Shown: positions 1-10,258 of the stretch, piece by piece
Layout: each line of letters begins with the position of its first letter
Position numbering within the stretch: position 1 is the stretch's first letter
Assembly (NCBI RefSeq): GCF_004123845.1
Contig: NZ_NBDP01000003.1
Coordinates: 887,084-951,083, forward strand
Length of the DNA: 64,000 nt
Source of the DNA: Allobosea sp. Tri-44
GTDB taxonomy: Bacteria; Pseudomonadota; Alphaproteobacteria; Rhizobiales; Beijerinckiaceae
Direction of reading: 5' to 3'
Notes under the pieces: generated by a model
Databases searched by the model: none
Told to the model about the DNA's origin: nothing
Seen by the model: the letters and a program-made list of their open reading frames with translations, nothing else
Position numbers and translations under genes: made by a program

Positions 1-550
1 GGTCGAGCACGACGATGTCGAGCCCGAGCCGCGTCGCCTGCTGCAGCGGCTCGTGGCTGGTCGTACCGCAATCGACGGTGACGAGCAGCGTAGCCCCCTC
101 GCCGGCGAGCATGGCAATCGCCTCGGCATTGGGGCCATAACCCTCGATCAGGCGGTCGGGGATATGGATACGCGGTTTCGCGCCGGCCTCGGCGAGGAAG
201 CCGGCGAGCAGCGCCGCCGAGCAGGCGCCGTCGACATCGTAATCGCCGAAGATCGCGACCTTCTCGCCCGAGGTCGCGGCCTGCGCGAGCCGCTGCGCGG
301 CACGGTCCATGTCACGCAATACGGACGGGTCCGGCAGGAGGTCGCGCAGCTTCGGCTCGAGATAAAGCTGCGCGTCGCTGGCGGTGACACCTCGACCGGC
401 CATGATGCGTGCCAGCGTGTCGGGTACGCCCTCGACCTGCGCCAGCGCCTCGGCCCGCGCGAGGCCGGCAGTATCGAGCCTGTCGCGCCAGGGGCGTCCG
501 AGGGCGGAGTGCCCGACGCCGAGGAACAGGCGATTCTGGCCGGAGATCAT
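1..550 (-). CDS. recJ: Single-stranded-DNA-specific exonuclease RecJ (N-terminal part, cut by window edge)
   Basis: RecJ degrades single-stranded DNA 5' to 3' in RecF-type recombination and mismatch repair in the cytoplasm. Only the first 183 codons lie in the window; the rest runs off the left edge. The minus-strand translation begins MISGQNRLFLGVG. It carries the DHH-superfamily metal motif FGDYDVDGACSAALL from about residue 101 and VTVDCGTT from about residue 157. The ATG ending at 550 is the first possible start, because an in-frame TGA (554-556) lies one codon upstream. It follows the MFS gene on the same strand with a 46-bp gap, so co-transcription is possible. The assignment rests on the DHH motifs and the typical N-terminal sequence. 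Confidence 0.9.
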   Translation of the reverse strand, partial: MISGQNRLFLGVGHSALGRPWRDRLDTAGLARAEALAQVEGVPDTLARIMAGRGVTASDAQLYLEPKLRDLLPDPSVLRDMDRAAQRLAQAATSGEKVAIFGDYDVDGACSAALLAGFLAEAGAKPRIHIPDRLIEGYGPNAEAIAMLAGEGATLLVTVDCGTTSHEPLQQATRLGLDIVVLD

Positions 551-596
551 GCGTCACCGCTGGCGCAGTGGCGCGGCTTCGTCAATCGGCGTCGCA

Positions 597-2036
597 TCAC
601 TCGAGCGGCTTTTGATCCTCGATCGCCTGCGCGGTGACCTTGCGGGCGCTCACTGGCGCATGACCGGAGACCTCGGCGCCGGCATCGGGCTTCAACTGCA
701 TCATCCAGAAGACCGACGAGGCGGAAATCAGACCGACCAGAACGAAAGCCGGCCAGAAATCGCCGGCACCGAGCGCCTTGCCGCCATTGAAGAGGTTCGC
801 GGCCTCGAGCGCGAAGGCGCCGATGGTGACGCCGAGGCTGAGCGACAATTGCTGTGAGACGCTGGAGAGGCTGGTCGCGCTCGACATGTCGCGATTCGAG
901 ACGTCGGCATAGCTCAGCGCATTGATGCCGGTGAATTGCAGCGAGCGGAAGCAGCCGCCGACGAGCAGGACGCCGAGCATCAGCCAATGCGGCGTCGTCG
1001 GTGTGAACAGGCCCGAGGCTGCGAGAAAAGCCGAGCCGATCAACGCATTGAAGGTCAGCACGCCCCTGAAGCCGAAGCGGGCGAGAATGGTCTTGGCCAG
1101 CGTCTTCATGATCAAGGCGCCGGCGGCCGATGCGAAGGTGATTAATCCGGATTGCAGCGCATCGAGGCCGAAACCGAGCTGCAGCATCAGCGGCAGGAGG
1201 AAGGGTATGGCGCCGATGCCGACACGAAAGACCGAGCCGCCGATGACGCCGATCCTGTAGGTGGGAATCCGCAGCAGCGCGAGGTTGAGCACCGGATATG
1301 CCAGCCGGCGCGCGTGAAACCAGTAGAGGATCAGCGCCACGATGCCGAAGGCGACGCAAGCGTAGGAAACCGCGATGGGCACAAGATGGCGACCGCCGGT
1401 GGCGAGGCCGAGCATTAGCGCGGCAAAGCCGGTCGACGAGAGCAGGAAGCCGGTGATGTCGAGCGGCGCGACGTCTTCCTCGCGGATGTCCTCGAAGAAC
1501 ATCGTCGCCAACGCGATGCCGAGCAGGCCGATCGGGAGGTTGATGAAGAAGATCCAGCGCCAGTCGAAATAGGTGGTAATGAAGCCGCCGACCACCGGCC
1601 CGACGACCGGCCCGACCAGCGCCGGCACCGTCAGATAGGCGAGCGCGCTGACGATCTGCGATTTCTCGACGCTGCGCAGGATGACGAGCCGCCCGACCGG
1701 TACCATCATCGCCCCGCCCATGCCCTGGATGAAGCGCGCGCCGACGAAGGCGCCGAGCGAATTCGAGAACGCGCAGAGCACCGAGCCGAGCATGAAGATG
1801 CAGAGCGCGGTACGGAAGATGGTGCGGGCGCCGAACTTGTCGGCCATCCAGCCCGAGATCGGGATGAAGACGGCGAGGCTGACGAGATAGGAGGTCAGCG
1901 CCAGCTTGAGTGCGATCGGATCCTCGCCGAGCGATTGGGCGATCACCGGCAGCGACGTCGCAATCACCGTCGAGTCGGTGTTCTCCATGAACAGCGCGCA
2001 GGCGACGATGAGAGGCAGGAGCTTGGCGCGCTGCAA
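597..2036 (-). CDS. MFS multidrug exporter, DHA2 (EmrB/QacA-like) type
   Basis: A 479-residue inner-membrane protein with about 14 hydrophobic segments, the size of the DHA2 drug:H+ antiporter family. The first helix carries the DHA2 sequence DSTVIATSLPVIAQSLG. The cytoplasmic loop motif GWMADKFGARTIFR is motif A. The antiporter motif C is seen as VGPVVGPVVGGF, followed by DWRWIFFINLPIG. It would export hydrophobic drugs or metabolites using the proton gradient; the substrate cannot be read. The start is taken as TTG at 2036, because the next Met (residue 17) would cut the first helix. No adaptor or regulator gene sits beside it, and recJ follows downstream. Family confidence is high, substrate unknown. 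Confidence 0.88.
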   Translation of the reverse strand: MQRAKLLPLIVACALFMENTDSTVIATSLPVIAQSLGEDPIALKLALTSYLVSLAVFIPISGWMADKFGARTIFRTALCIFMLGSVLCAFSNSLGAFVGARFIQGMGGAMMVPVGRLVILRSVEKSQIVSALAYLTVPALVGPVVGPVVGGFITTYFDWRWIFFINLPIGLLGIALATMFFEDIREEDVAPLDITGFLLSSTGFAALMLGLATGGRHLVPIAVSYACVAFGIVALILYWFHARRLAYPVLNLALLRIPTYRIGVIGGSVFRVGIGAIPFLLPLMLQLGFGLDALQSGLITFASAAGALIMKTLAKTILARFGFRGVLTFNALIGSAFLAASGLFTPTTPHWLMLGVLLVGGCFRSLQFTGINALSYADVSNRDMSSATSLSSVSQQLSLSLGVTIGAFALEAANLFNGGKALGAGDFWPAFVLVGLISASSVFWMMQLKPDAGAEVSGHAPVSARKVTAQAIEDQKPLE

Positions 2037-2313
2037 GGATTCGGACTTTCGGATTAGGCCGCTTGCTGCCCTTTACTGCGGGTGTATCCGGCTGGCGAGA
2101 GCGGATCGGCGCGTAGTGAAGAGGGTTGCGCCTGATGCATGGCGAAGGACGCCGTCGCGCCGCCCAAACCCGCACTGCCTTATCATTAGACGCGCTAGCG
2201 ACCCAGCCATGCGTCTGCTGTGGGTCATTTTGGCCAAACCATTCCTATCTGATGGTTGAAGGGGCGGTGATCTGTACGTGCCGTTGCGGTTCGCCGCCGG
2301 CAGGAGGTGTCCC

Positions 2314-2649
2314 ATGATCGGTCAAGCACAGACTTTACGGGAAGCGCGTCATCTTCGTTGGGCGACATTGAGCGCGTCGACGCTCGGTGCAGGCTGGGTG
2401 GTTGCAGCCTTGCTTGCAACGCCGGCAGCCGCACTCGACACGAGCTGGAAAAGCGCGTGTACGTTTCCGATGGCACCGCAGGGATATATCGAGATGATGC
2501 GCGAGCGTGTCTGCCTCGATCAGAACTATTGTCAAAAGATGGCCGATGCGCAGGGTAGTCCCTACACCGGCAATGGCTGCTTCATGGTGGCGCCATCAGT
2601 GGCGGCCGAGCAGCGTCAACAGCCGCGGTCAGGTTACGCCAAGCGTTGA
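2314..2649 (+). CDS. Small secreted four-cysteine protein, paralogue A
   Basis: A 111-residue protein I do not recognise. Residues about 15-38 form a signal peptide ending near ATPAAALD, so it is probably periplasmic or secreted. The mature part begins TSWKSAC and has four cysteines spaced C-x17-C-x5-C-x15-C, with CQKMADAQGS between the third and fourth. The gene just downstream (2933-3268) has the same cysteine spacing and shared blocks (TSW, CQ.MA.AQGS, GCF.V.P), so the two are tandem paralogues. The start at 2314 is chosen over an upstream ATG at 2278 because AGGAGG lies 7 bases before it. Function unknown; an even number of cysteines suggests disulphides. Confidence 0.8.
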   Translation: MIGQAQTLREARHLRWATLSASTLGAGWVVAALLATPAAALDTSWKSACTFPMAPQGYIEMMRERVCLDQNYCQKMADAQGSPYTGNGCFMVAPSVAAEQRQQPRSGYAKR

Positions 2650-2657
2650 GGACGCTG

Positions 2658-2681
2658 CGCAAGACCAGGGCGAGTCTTGCG
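2658..2681 (+). terminator. Hairpin after paralogue A, possible weak terminator
   Basis: Perfect 8-bp arms CGCAAGAC (2658-2665) and GTCTTGCG (2674-2681) around an 8-base loop, nine bases after the stop codon of the upstream gene. There is no T-run after it, so Rho-independent termination is uncertain. Confidence 0.3.
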
Positions 2682-2932
2682 TGTGCTCCATCACTTTGCG
2701 TGGTCAGCCCAACTGGTAGGATAGCTTACCTCTCCGCAATCCCTGCGACAGAATCCAGCACCGGATAAGGTTTAGAGCCGGCAAAGATTCCTGCGATGAG
2801 ATCCAACACGAAGAAGTGAGGCATGATCACTCATGCGTTGATCGCATATCGCTTGCCGAAAACGATGACTATGTGCGCGGTTGACGGGGCAAATTTTCAG
2901 CTAACCGCGGTGGATGCCGCGAGAGGTTCTTC

Positions 2933-3268
2933 ATGATCTATGGAAGTAAAATTGCTCGCCACACCACCCTGCGAGTACCTTTTGCCGCTGCGGCAATCGC
3001 CGTCGGTGTCGTCACGCTCGGATTCGGCAGCAGCCCCGCCGCAGCCCAGTCGACCAGCTGGGAGGAAGGCTGTGCGGTGCGGAACGTCACGCCGGGGCCG
3101 GGCGACATTCTGCGGAACTATAACTGCACCCGTCAGAAGGACTGCCAGCAGATGGCCAATGCCCAGGGCAGCATGATGATGGGCATGGGCTGCTTCGGCG
3201 TCGAACCGAAGGGCTTGGCTCCAGTCGCGCAGCAGGCCGGCAAGACCCGGCGTTCGCAGCACCAGTAA
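2933..3268 (+). CDS. Small secreted four-cysteine protein, paralogue B
   Basis: A 111-residue secreted protein, the second copy of the tandem pair. The signal peptide spans about residues 10-37 and ends SSPAAAQS. The mature part begins TSWEEGC and repeats the exact cysteine spacing of its neighbour, C-x17-C-x5-C-x15-C, with CQQMANAQGS and GCFGVEP matching. The C-terminal tail is short and basic. The start is the ATG after GAGAGG. The two copies are 283 bp apart with no gene between them and both are followed by hairpins, so they may be separate transcripts. I do not recognise the family and assign no function. Confidence 0.8.
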   Translation: MIYGSKIARHTTLRVPFAAAAIAVGVVTLGFGSSPAAAQSTSWEEGCAVRNVTPGPGDILRNYNCTRQKDCQQMANAQGSMMMGMGCFGVEPKGLAPVAQQAGKTRRSQHQ

Positions 3269-3289
3269 GCCAGAATCGTCCGTGCATCC

Positions 3290-3330
3290 GGCGGTCGCGG
3301 TCCCGTGCCGCGGCCGCCTCGGCAGTTTTT
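3290..3330 (+). terminator. Probable terminator after paralogue B
   Basis: GC-rich arms at 3290-3300 and 3308-3318 (11 bp, one G-U pair) are followed by seven bases and then TTTTT at 3326-3330. The T-run is slightly distant from the stem. It separates the secreted protein gene from guaB. Confidence 0.5.
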
Positions 3331-3366
3331 GTTGCACTGCCCCTAGCGGGCGCGCCACACGCGTGA

Positions 3367-4941
<1,575 letters not shown>

Positions 4942-4942
4942 C

Positions 4943-4972
4943 GCTGGATCGCCATAAGGCGATCCAGCTTTT
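4943..4972 (+). terminator. Rho-independent terminator of guaB
   Basis: Perfect 11-bp stem (4943-4953 with 4958-4968) around the tetraloop ATAA, followed at once by TTTT. It begins immediately after the guaB stop codon. Confidence 0.88.
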
Positions 4973-4977
4973 CATCG

Positions 4978-5024
4978 AGCATCGGATCAGCCCGAAAACC
5001 GGGACCGCTTTTCGGTCCGATGCT
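4978..5024. repeat. Nested palindromic intergenic repeat (GAGCAT type), copy 1
   Basis: Outer arms AGCATCGGA (4978-4986) and TCCGATGCT (5016-5024) enclose inner arms CCGAAAA (4992-4998) and TTTTCGG (5009-5015). The copy at 29730-29778 has the same architecture: outer arms starting GAGCAT and inner arms with an A-run and a T-run. Repeats of this look are common between genes in Hyphomicrobiales (recalled knowledge). It lies between the guaB terminator and the MAPEG gene. Confidence 0.75.
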
Positions 5025-5040
5025 TCAGGACGAGGCCGAC

Positions 5041-5451
5041 ATGACGCTCAAGCTGATCTATCCGGCGCTGGCCCAGATCCTCTGGACCTTCGTCGTCCTC
5101 GTCATCATGTTCCTGCGCCGCCAGAAGGCCTTCGCCAACCGAGAAGTCAGGCTGGCGGATATTGCGGTCTCGACCGAACGCTATCCGGAGCCGGCACGGC
5201 TCGCAGCGGCCAATTTCAGTAATCAGTTCGAGACCCCGCTCCTGTTCTTCGCTCTCATCCTGATCGCGATGCATGTCGGCGCGACCGGCTATGTCATGGC
5301 GGCGCTGGCCTGGGCTTATGTCGCGACGCGTGTCGTCCATACATTGATCCACACTGGAACTAATCAGCTGCAACAGCGGGCGATCGTCTTTGCGGTCGGC
5401 GCCGCATGCTTGTTCTTCATGTGGCTCGGCATCGTGATTGCCGTCGTCTGA
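5041..5451 (+). CDS. MAPEG-family membrane protein
   Basis: A 136-residue integral membrane protein with four predicted helices, beginning MTLKLIYPALAQILWTF. The motifs RLAAANFSNQFETPLLFFA and the paired THTLIH-like region (RVVHTLIHTGTNQL) match the MAPEG superfamily, which includes glutathione- and eicosanoid-metabolising enzymes. In bacteria most members are uncharacterised. An in-frame ATG at 5020 lies inside the palindromic repeat, so the ATG at 5041, preceded by an AGGACGAGG stretch, is the more credible start. It stands alone between guaB and the efflux operon. Enzymatic activity is not shown by the sequence. Confidence 0.85.
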   Translation: MTLKLIYPALAQILWTFVVLVIMFLRRQKAFANREVRLADIAVSTERYPEPARLAAANFSNQFETPLLFFALILIAMHVGATGYVMAALAWAYVATRVVHTLIHTGTNQLQQRAIVFAVGAACLFFMWLGIVIAVV

Positions 5452-5666
5452 ACGCCTTTTCTTTGCGCACGCAAGACGTGCAGCTGCGAGTTCTCGCCGC
5501 CGATTTGTCCGCTCTGTCACATCCTCGCTACAGCGACCGATAAACCGTAATCGACACTTGCGTCCAAACTGCGCCCTCTTCATGCTAAATACTTGCGGTG
5601 AGGATGGTTTGGGGAGCGGCCGTCCGGCAGGGTCGGCGTGGTGCTCCCCGTGGCGCAAGGCTTTCT

Positions 5667-6932
5667 ATGGCGGTGCTGACTTTCGGGCGTGTGGCTCTGT
5701 TCTCGGCCGCGGGCGTTCTCGCCGCGGGCGCGTTTCTTCATGTGACCGGGCGCCCTGTGCCATGGCCGCTCGACCAGATTCCTTACGGCAAGGTGATCCC
5801 GGCGCCGGCAAACCCTGGGGTAACCGCTTCTGCACCAGCGGCTGGCGGTAATCGTCCGGGCCAGGCCAACCGGCCGCCGGTGACTATCGTCACCGCCAAG
5901 GTGGAGCGCCGCCCGATGCCGGTCCGGATCGATGCGATCGGCACGGTGCAGGCGATCTCCACCGTCAATATCCGCTCGCGCGTCGACAGCCAGATCATGG
6001 CGGTCGAGTTCCGCGACGGCGCCATGGTGAACAAGGGCGACGTATTGTTCCGGCTGGACTCGCGCCAGCTCGAGGCGCAGCTGCGCCAGGCCGAGGCCAA
6101 TGTCGCACGCGACAAGGCCTCGCTCATCGCGGCCGAGTCCGATCTGCGGCGGGCCGAGGAGCTTTCGCGGCGTGAGATCGCGACCGACCAGCGCCTCGAC
6201 ACCGCCCGCACCGCAGTGAGCACGCTGCGCGCCGCGATCCGGGGCGGTGAAGCGGCTGTCGATAGCCTGCGCGTCCAGCTCAGCTATTACACGATCAGCG
6301 CTCCGGTCTCGGGACGGGTCGGCGTCGCCGCGCTGAAGGAGGGCAATATCGCCAAGAGCGGCGACAGCTCGGCAATGCTGGCGACGATCAACCAGATCGA
6401 TCCGATCTATGTCAGCTTTGCCGTGGCGCAGCGCTATCTGCCGGAAATCCGCGAGGCGATGCAGGCGAAGACGGCCACCGTCCAGGCGACCCAGCAAGGT
6501 GCCGGCAAGAGCGTCGAAGGCACGATCGCGGTGGTCGACAATTCCGTCGACGCAACGACAGGCACGATCCAGCTTCGGGCCAGCTTCGACAATCCCGCAG
6601 AGACGCTCTGGCCCGGCGCACTCTGCCAGGTCCGGCTGACGCTGCGGACGGAGCCCGACGCTGTCACCGTTCCACGCGAGGCGGTCCAGACCGGGCAGAA
6701 CGGCTCCTATGTCTTCGTGATCGACAACGGCGCCGCTCGGGCCCGGCCGATCGTGGTCTCCCGCAATATCGAGGATCGCGTCGTCATTGCGTCGGGCCTC
6801 AACGGCGACGAGACCGTGGTGATCGACGGGCAGCTGCTTTTGACCGATGGTGCGCGCACGATCGAGCGCGGCCGCGGCGGCCAGAGCCCGCCGGCGCCCA
6901 ACCTGACCTCCCAGCGGGGGAGCGCCGGCTGA
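5667..6932 (+). CDS. RND efflux periplasmic adaptor (membrane fusion protein, MdtA-like)
   Basis: A 421-residue adaptor that would link the inner-membrane RND pump to an outer-membrane channel. An N-terminal hydrophobic anchor (residues about 5-22) precedes a proline-rich linker. Then come the barrel-sandwich/lipoyl-like half RSRVDSQIMAVEFRDGAMV, a coiled-coil hairpin rich in Arg/Glu/Ala (about residues 125-200), and the second half YYTISAPVSGRVG. The C-terminal beta-barrel includes VRLTLRTEPDAVTVPREAV. The start at 5667 is chosen because it begins right before the hydrophobic anchor. The stop codon overlaps the pump's ATG by one base (TGATG), which indicates translational coupling. Confidence 0.92.
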   Translation: MAVLTFGRVALFSAAGVLAAGAFLHVTGRPVPWPLDQIPYGKVIPAPANPGVTASAPAAGGNRPGQANRPPVTIVTAKVERRPMPVRIDAIGTVQAISTVNIRSRVDSQIMAVEFRDGAMVNKGDVLFRLDSRQLEAQLRQAEANVARDKASLIAAESDLRRAEELSRREIATDQRLDTARTAVSTLRAAIRGGEAAVDSLRVQLSYYTISAPVSGRVGVAALKEGNIAKSGDSSAMLATINQIDPIYVSFAVAQRYLPEIREAMQAKTATVQATQQGAGKSVEGTIAVVDNSVDATTGTIQLRASFDNPAETLWPGALCQVRLTLRTEPDAVTVPREAVQTGQNGSYVFVIDNGAARARPIVVSRNIEDRVVIASGLNGDETVVIDGQLLLTDGARTIERGRGGQSPPAPNLTSQRGSAG

Positions 6933-9900
6933 TGAACCTGCCCGAGGCCTGCATCCGTCGCCCGGTCATGACGACCCTCCTGATGGCGACGTTCCTGATC
7001 TTCGGGCTGTTCGCCTTCAAGCAGTTGCCGGTCGCGGCCCTGCCCCGCGTCGATTTCCCGACCATCAACGTCAGCGCCCGCCTGCCGGGCGCGAGCCCTG
7101 AGACGATGGCCTCCTCGATCGCCGCGCCGCTCGAGCGGGAATTCGCCTCGATCTCAGGCATCACCTCGATGTCGTCGGTCTCGCAGCAGGGTTCGACCTC
7201 GATCACGCTGCAGTTCGACCTCAACCGAAATATCGACGGCGCAGCACTCGATGTGCAGGCCGCACTCAGCGCCACGGCGCGGCGCCTGCCGCCCGAACTC
7301 CCGACCCCACCAAGCTTCAGGAAGGTCAATCCGGCCGACCAGCCGGTGCTGTTCATGGTGCTGACCTCGGCGACCAAGCCGCTCTACGAGGTCCATGAGT
7401 TCGGCGAGAACATCCTGCAGCAGCAGATTTCGCAATTGCCCGGCGTCGCCCAGGTCAACATCTTCGGTGCGCAGAAATATGCGGTCAGGGTGCGGGTGAA
7501 CCCCGATGCTGTCTCCGCCCGCGGCCTTGCCCTCAGCGATGTCCGCAGCGCCATTGCCGCCGCGAACTCGAATTCCCCGGTCGGAACGCTGAACGGCACC
7601 AACCAGCGCATGGTGCTGGGCGCGACAGGCCAGATGGAACGCGCCGGCGAATACGGCAACCTGATCATCTCGCAGAAGAACGGCGTGCCGATCCGCCTCA
7701 GCGACGTGGCGCAGATTTTCGACTCGGTCGAGAACGATCAGACCGGCAGCTGGTACAATGGTCAGCGCTCGATCATGCTGGCGGTTTATCGCCAGTCGGA
7801 CGCCAATACGGTCCAGGTCGTCGACAGCATCAAGAGCAGGCTCGACGCCTATCGCGCGCAATTGCCGGCGGCGATCGACCTGGTCGTGCTCAACGACCGT
7901 TCGATTCCGATCCGCGAGGCGGTCGAGGACGTCGAGGTCTCGCTGATGATCGCGATCGCCCTCGTCGTCATGGTGATCTTCCTCTTCCTGAAGAGCTTCG
8001 CCGCGACGGTGATCCCGACGCTGGCGCTGCCGATCTCGCTGGTCGGCACCTTCGCGATCATGCATGCGCTGGGCTATTCGCTCGACAACATCTCGCTGCT
8101 GGCGCTGACGCTTGCCGTCGGCTTCGTCGTCGACGATGCCATCGTCATGCTGGAGAACATCATCCGGCATATCGAGATGGGCAAGAAACCGTTCCAGGCT
8201 GCGCTCGACGGCTCGCGCGAGATCGGCTTCACCATCCTGTCGATCACCATCTCGCTGGTCGCGGTCTTCATCCCCGTCTTCTTCATGGGCGGCGTGGTCG
8301 GCAAGGTCTTCGCCGAATTCGCCGGCACGATCGCGGCGGCGATCATCGTCTCCGGCTTCGTCTCGCTGACGCTGACGCCGATGCTCTGCGCCCGCTTCCT
8401 CAAGGCGCATGACCATCGCAAGAAGCCGAACATCGTCGAACGCGTGTTCGAAGCCGGCTTCCAGGGCATGCTCGGCGCATATCGCTGGACGCTCGACCTC
8501 GTGCTGAGGGCGCGCTTCCTGATGCTGCTGGTCACGCTGGGCACGGTCTACGTCTCGGTCCAGCTCTATATCGACGTGCCCAAGGGCTTCTTCCCGACCG
8601 AGGACACCGGCCTCCTGCGCGGCGCGACCGAGGGGCCGCCGGACACGTCCTTCGAGGCGATGGCGGCGCGCCAGATGCGCGTCGCCGAGATCGTCAAGGC
8701 CGATCCGGCGATCGACTACCTGACCTCGAACATCGGTGGGTTCAACGCCACCAATAACGGCTTCATGTTCATCGCGCTGAAGCCGAAGGATCAGCGCGAC
8801 AAGGCCGATGTGGTGATCGCGCGCCTGCGCCGCGCTGTCTCCGAAGTGCCCGGTATCACAGCTGTCTTCCAGCAGGTCCAGAACATCAACCTGAACGCCG
8901 GCCGCTCCTCGCGGGCGCAGTACCTCTATTCGCTGCAGGGGCCCGACCTTGGCGCCCTCTTCAACTACGCACCGCTGATGCAGCAGCGGCTGGCGCAGCT
9001 GCCGCAGCTGCGCGACGCGAATATCGACCTGCAGCTGCGCAATCCCCAGCTCTCGATCGATATCGACCGCGAGCGCGCCGCCAGCCTCGGCATCTCCAGC
9101 GACCAGATCCGCCAGGCGCTCGGCAACGCCTTCGGCTCGCGCCAGATCGCGACGATCTTCACGCCGGCGACCGACTACCAGGTCATCATGGAGGCCGATC
9201 GCGCCTACCAGCAGGACCCGGCGGTGCTGTCGCGCCTGCTGCTCAAGGCCGCCAACGGCCAGAACGTGCCGCTGGAGACGGTGGCGACGATCAAGCCGAG
9301 TGTCGGGCCGCTCGCCGTCAACCGCATCTCGCAGCAGCCGGCGGTGACGATCTCGTTCAACACGGCGCCGGGCGTCTCGCTCGGCGACGCCGTCAACGCG
9401 ATCCGCGCGGCCGAACGCGAGATCAACCTTCCGGCCTCGATCGTCACCAGCTTCGCCGGCTCGGCCCAGCTCTTCCAGGATGCGCTGAAAGGCCAGGGCC
9501 TGCTGATCTTCGCCGCGATCCTGGTGATCTACATCATCCTCGGGATTCTCTACGAGAGCTTCATCCACCCGATCACGATCCTGTCCGGCCTGCCCTCGGC
9601 CGGCCTCGGCGCCCTGCTCGCGCTGCAGTACTTCCACATGGACCTGTCCGTGATCGCGATCATCGGCATCCTGATGCTGGTCGGCATCGTCAAGAAGAAC
9701 GCGATCATGATGGTCGACTTCGCGATCGAGCGCCGCAAGATGGGCGACGACGCGCTGACCGCGATCCGCGATGCAGCGCTCGTCCGCTTCCGGCCGATCA
9801 TGATGACGAGCTTCGCCGCGATCTTCGGCGTGCTGCCGATCGCGCTCGGCGCCGGCGCCGGTGCGGAGCTGCGCCAGCCGCTCGGCATCGCCGTGGTCGG

Positions 9901-10078
9901 TGGCCTCATAGTGTCGCAATTGCTGACGCTCTACATCACGCCCGTCGTCTACTTCTATCTCGACAAGGTCGACAGCTGGCTTTCCGGCCGCGGTCGCGGC
10001 GAGCGGGAGGAAGCGGCAGCCATTCCGGGCGCGATGCCGGTCGCGATCCCGCAGGCGGTCCATCGCCAGCAGGATTGA
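6932..10078 (+). CDS. RND multidrug efflux pump permease (HAE1, MdtB/MdtC-like)
   Basis: A 1048-residue trimeric proton-driven exporter of the inner membrane. The N-terminus MNLPEACIRRPVMTTLLM is typical of the MdtB/C and MexK-like branch. Two repeats of six helices flank large periplasmic loops. The fourth helix carries the proton-relay pair Asp401-Asp402 in GFVVDDAIVMLEN, and the second half has GIVKKNAIMMVDFAIE. It overlaps the adaptor gene by one base, forming a two-gene operon. No TolC-type outer-membrane gene or local regulator is adjacent, so the channel must come from elsewhere in the genome. Substrates cannot be inferred. Confidence 0.95.
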   Translation: MNLPEACIRRPVMTTLLMATFLIFGLFAFKQLPVAALPRVDFPTINVSARLPGASPETMASSIAAPLEREFASISGITSMSSVSQQGSTSITLQFDLNRNIDGAALDVQAALSATARRLPPELPTPPSFRKVNPADQPVLFMVLTSATKPLYEVHEFGENILQQQISQLPGVAQVNIFGAQKYAVRVRVNPDAVSARGLALSDVRSAIAAANSNSPVGTLNGTNQRMVLGATGQMERAGEYGNLIISQKNGVPIRLSDVAQIFDSVENDQTGSWYNGQRSIMLAVYRQSDANTVQVVDSIKSRLDAYRAQLPAAIDLVVLNDRSIPIREAVEDVEVSLMIAIALVVMVIFLFLKSFAATVIPTLALPISLVGTFAIMHALGYSLDNISLLALTLAVGFVVDDAIVMLENIIRHIEMGKKPFQAALDGSREIGFTILSITISLVAVFIPVFFMGGVVGKVFAEFAGTIAAAIIVSGFVSLTLTPMLCARFLKAHDHRKKPNIVERVFEAGFQGMLGAYRWTLDLVLRARFLMLLVTLGTVYVSVQLYIDVPKGFFPTEDTGLLRGATEGPPDTSFEAMAARQMRVAEIVKADPAIDYLTSNIGGFNATNNGFMFIALKPKDQRDKADVVIARLRRAVSEVPGITAVFQQVQNINLNAGRSSRAQYLYSLQGPDLGALFNYAPLMQQRLAQLPQLRDANIDLQLRNPQLSIDIDRERAASLGISSDQIRQALGNAFGSRQIATIFTPATDYQVIMEADRAYQQDPAVLSRLLLKAANGQNVPLETVATIKPSVGPLAVNRISQQPAVTISFNTAPGVSLGDAVNAIRAAEREINLPASIVTSFAGSAQLFQDALKGQGLLIFAAILVIYIILGILYESFIHPITILSGLPSAGLGALLALQYFHMDLSVIAIIGILMLVGIVKKNAIMMVDFAIERRKMGDDALTAIRDAALVRFRPIMMTSFAAIFGVLPIALGAGAGAELRQPLGIAVVGGLIVSQLLTLYITPVVYFYLDKVDSWLSGRGRGEREEAAAIPGAMPVAIPQAVHRQQD

Positions 10079-10091
10079 ACCTGCGCATCCA

Positions 10092-10119
10092 GGCTGCCGC
10101 TCCATTGGAACCGGCAGCC
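10092..10119 (+). terminator. Hairpin after RND operon, weak terminator candidate
   Basis: Perfect 8-bp arms GGCTGCCG (10092-10099) and CGGCAGCC (10112-10119) with a 12-base loop, 13 bases after the pump stop codon. Only a short CATTTC follows, so termination strength is doubtful. Confidence 0.35.
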
Positions 10120-10258
10120 CATTTCACGGCGATCGGTGCATTAACGATGAAGCCCGCTTTCCGGGGGCGGTCAGCGGTCGGCCGTTGAGTCTTAACGAAA
10201 AGTAAACTAAGCCCATAAAGCGGCGGACAATGAACTAGCGAGCGATGGAGTAATCGCG

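Noticed and set aside
7154..10105. A 983-codon open frame on the minus strand
   Set aside because: It is antisense to the RND pump gene and its product is an Arg/Asp/His-rich sequence without any domain, the usual mirror frame in high-G+C DNA.
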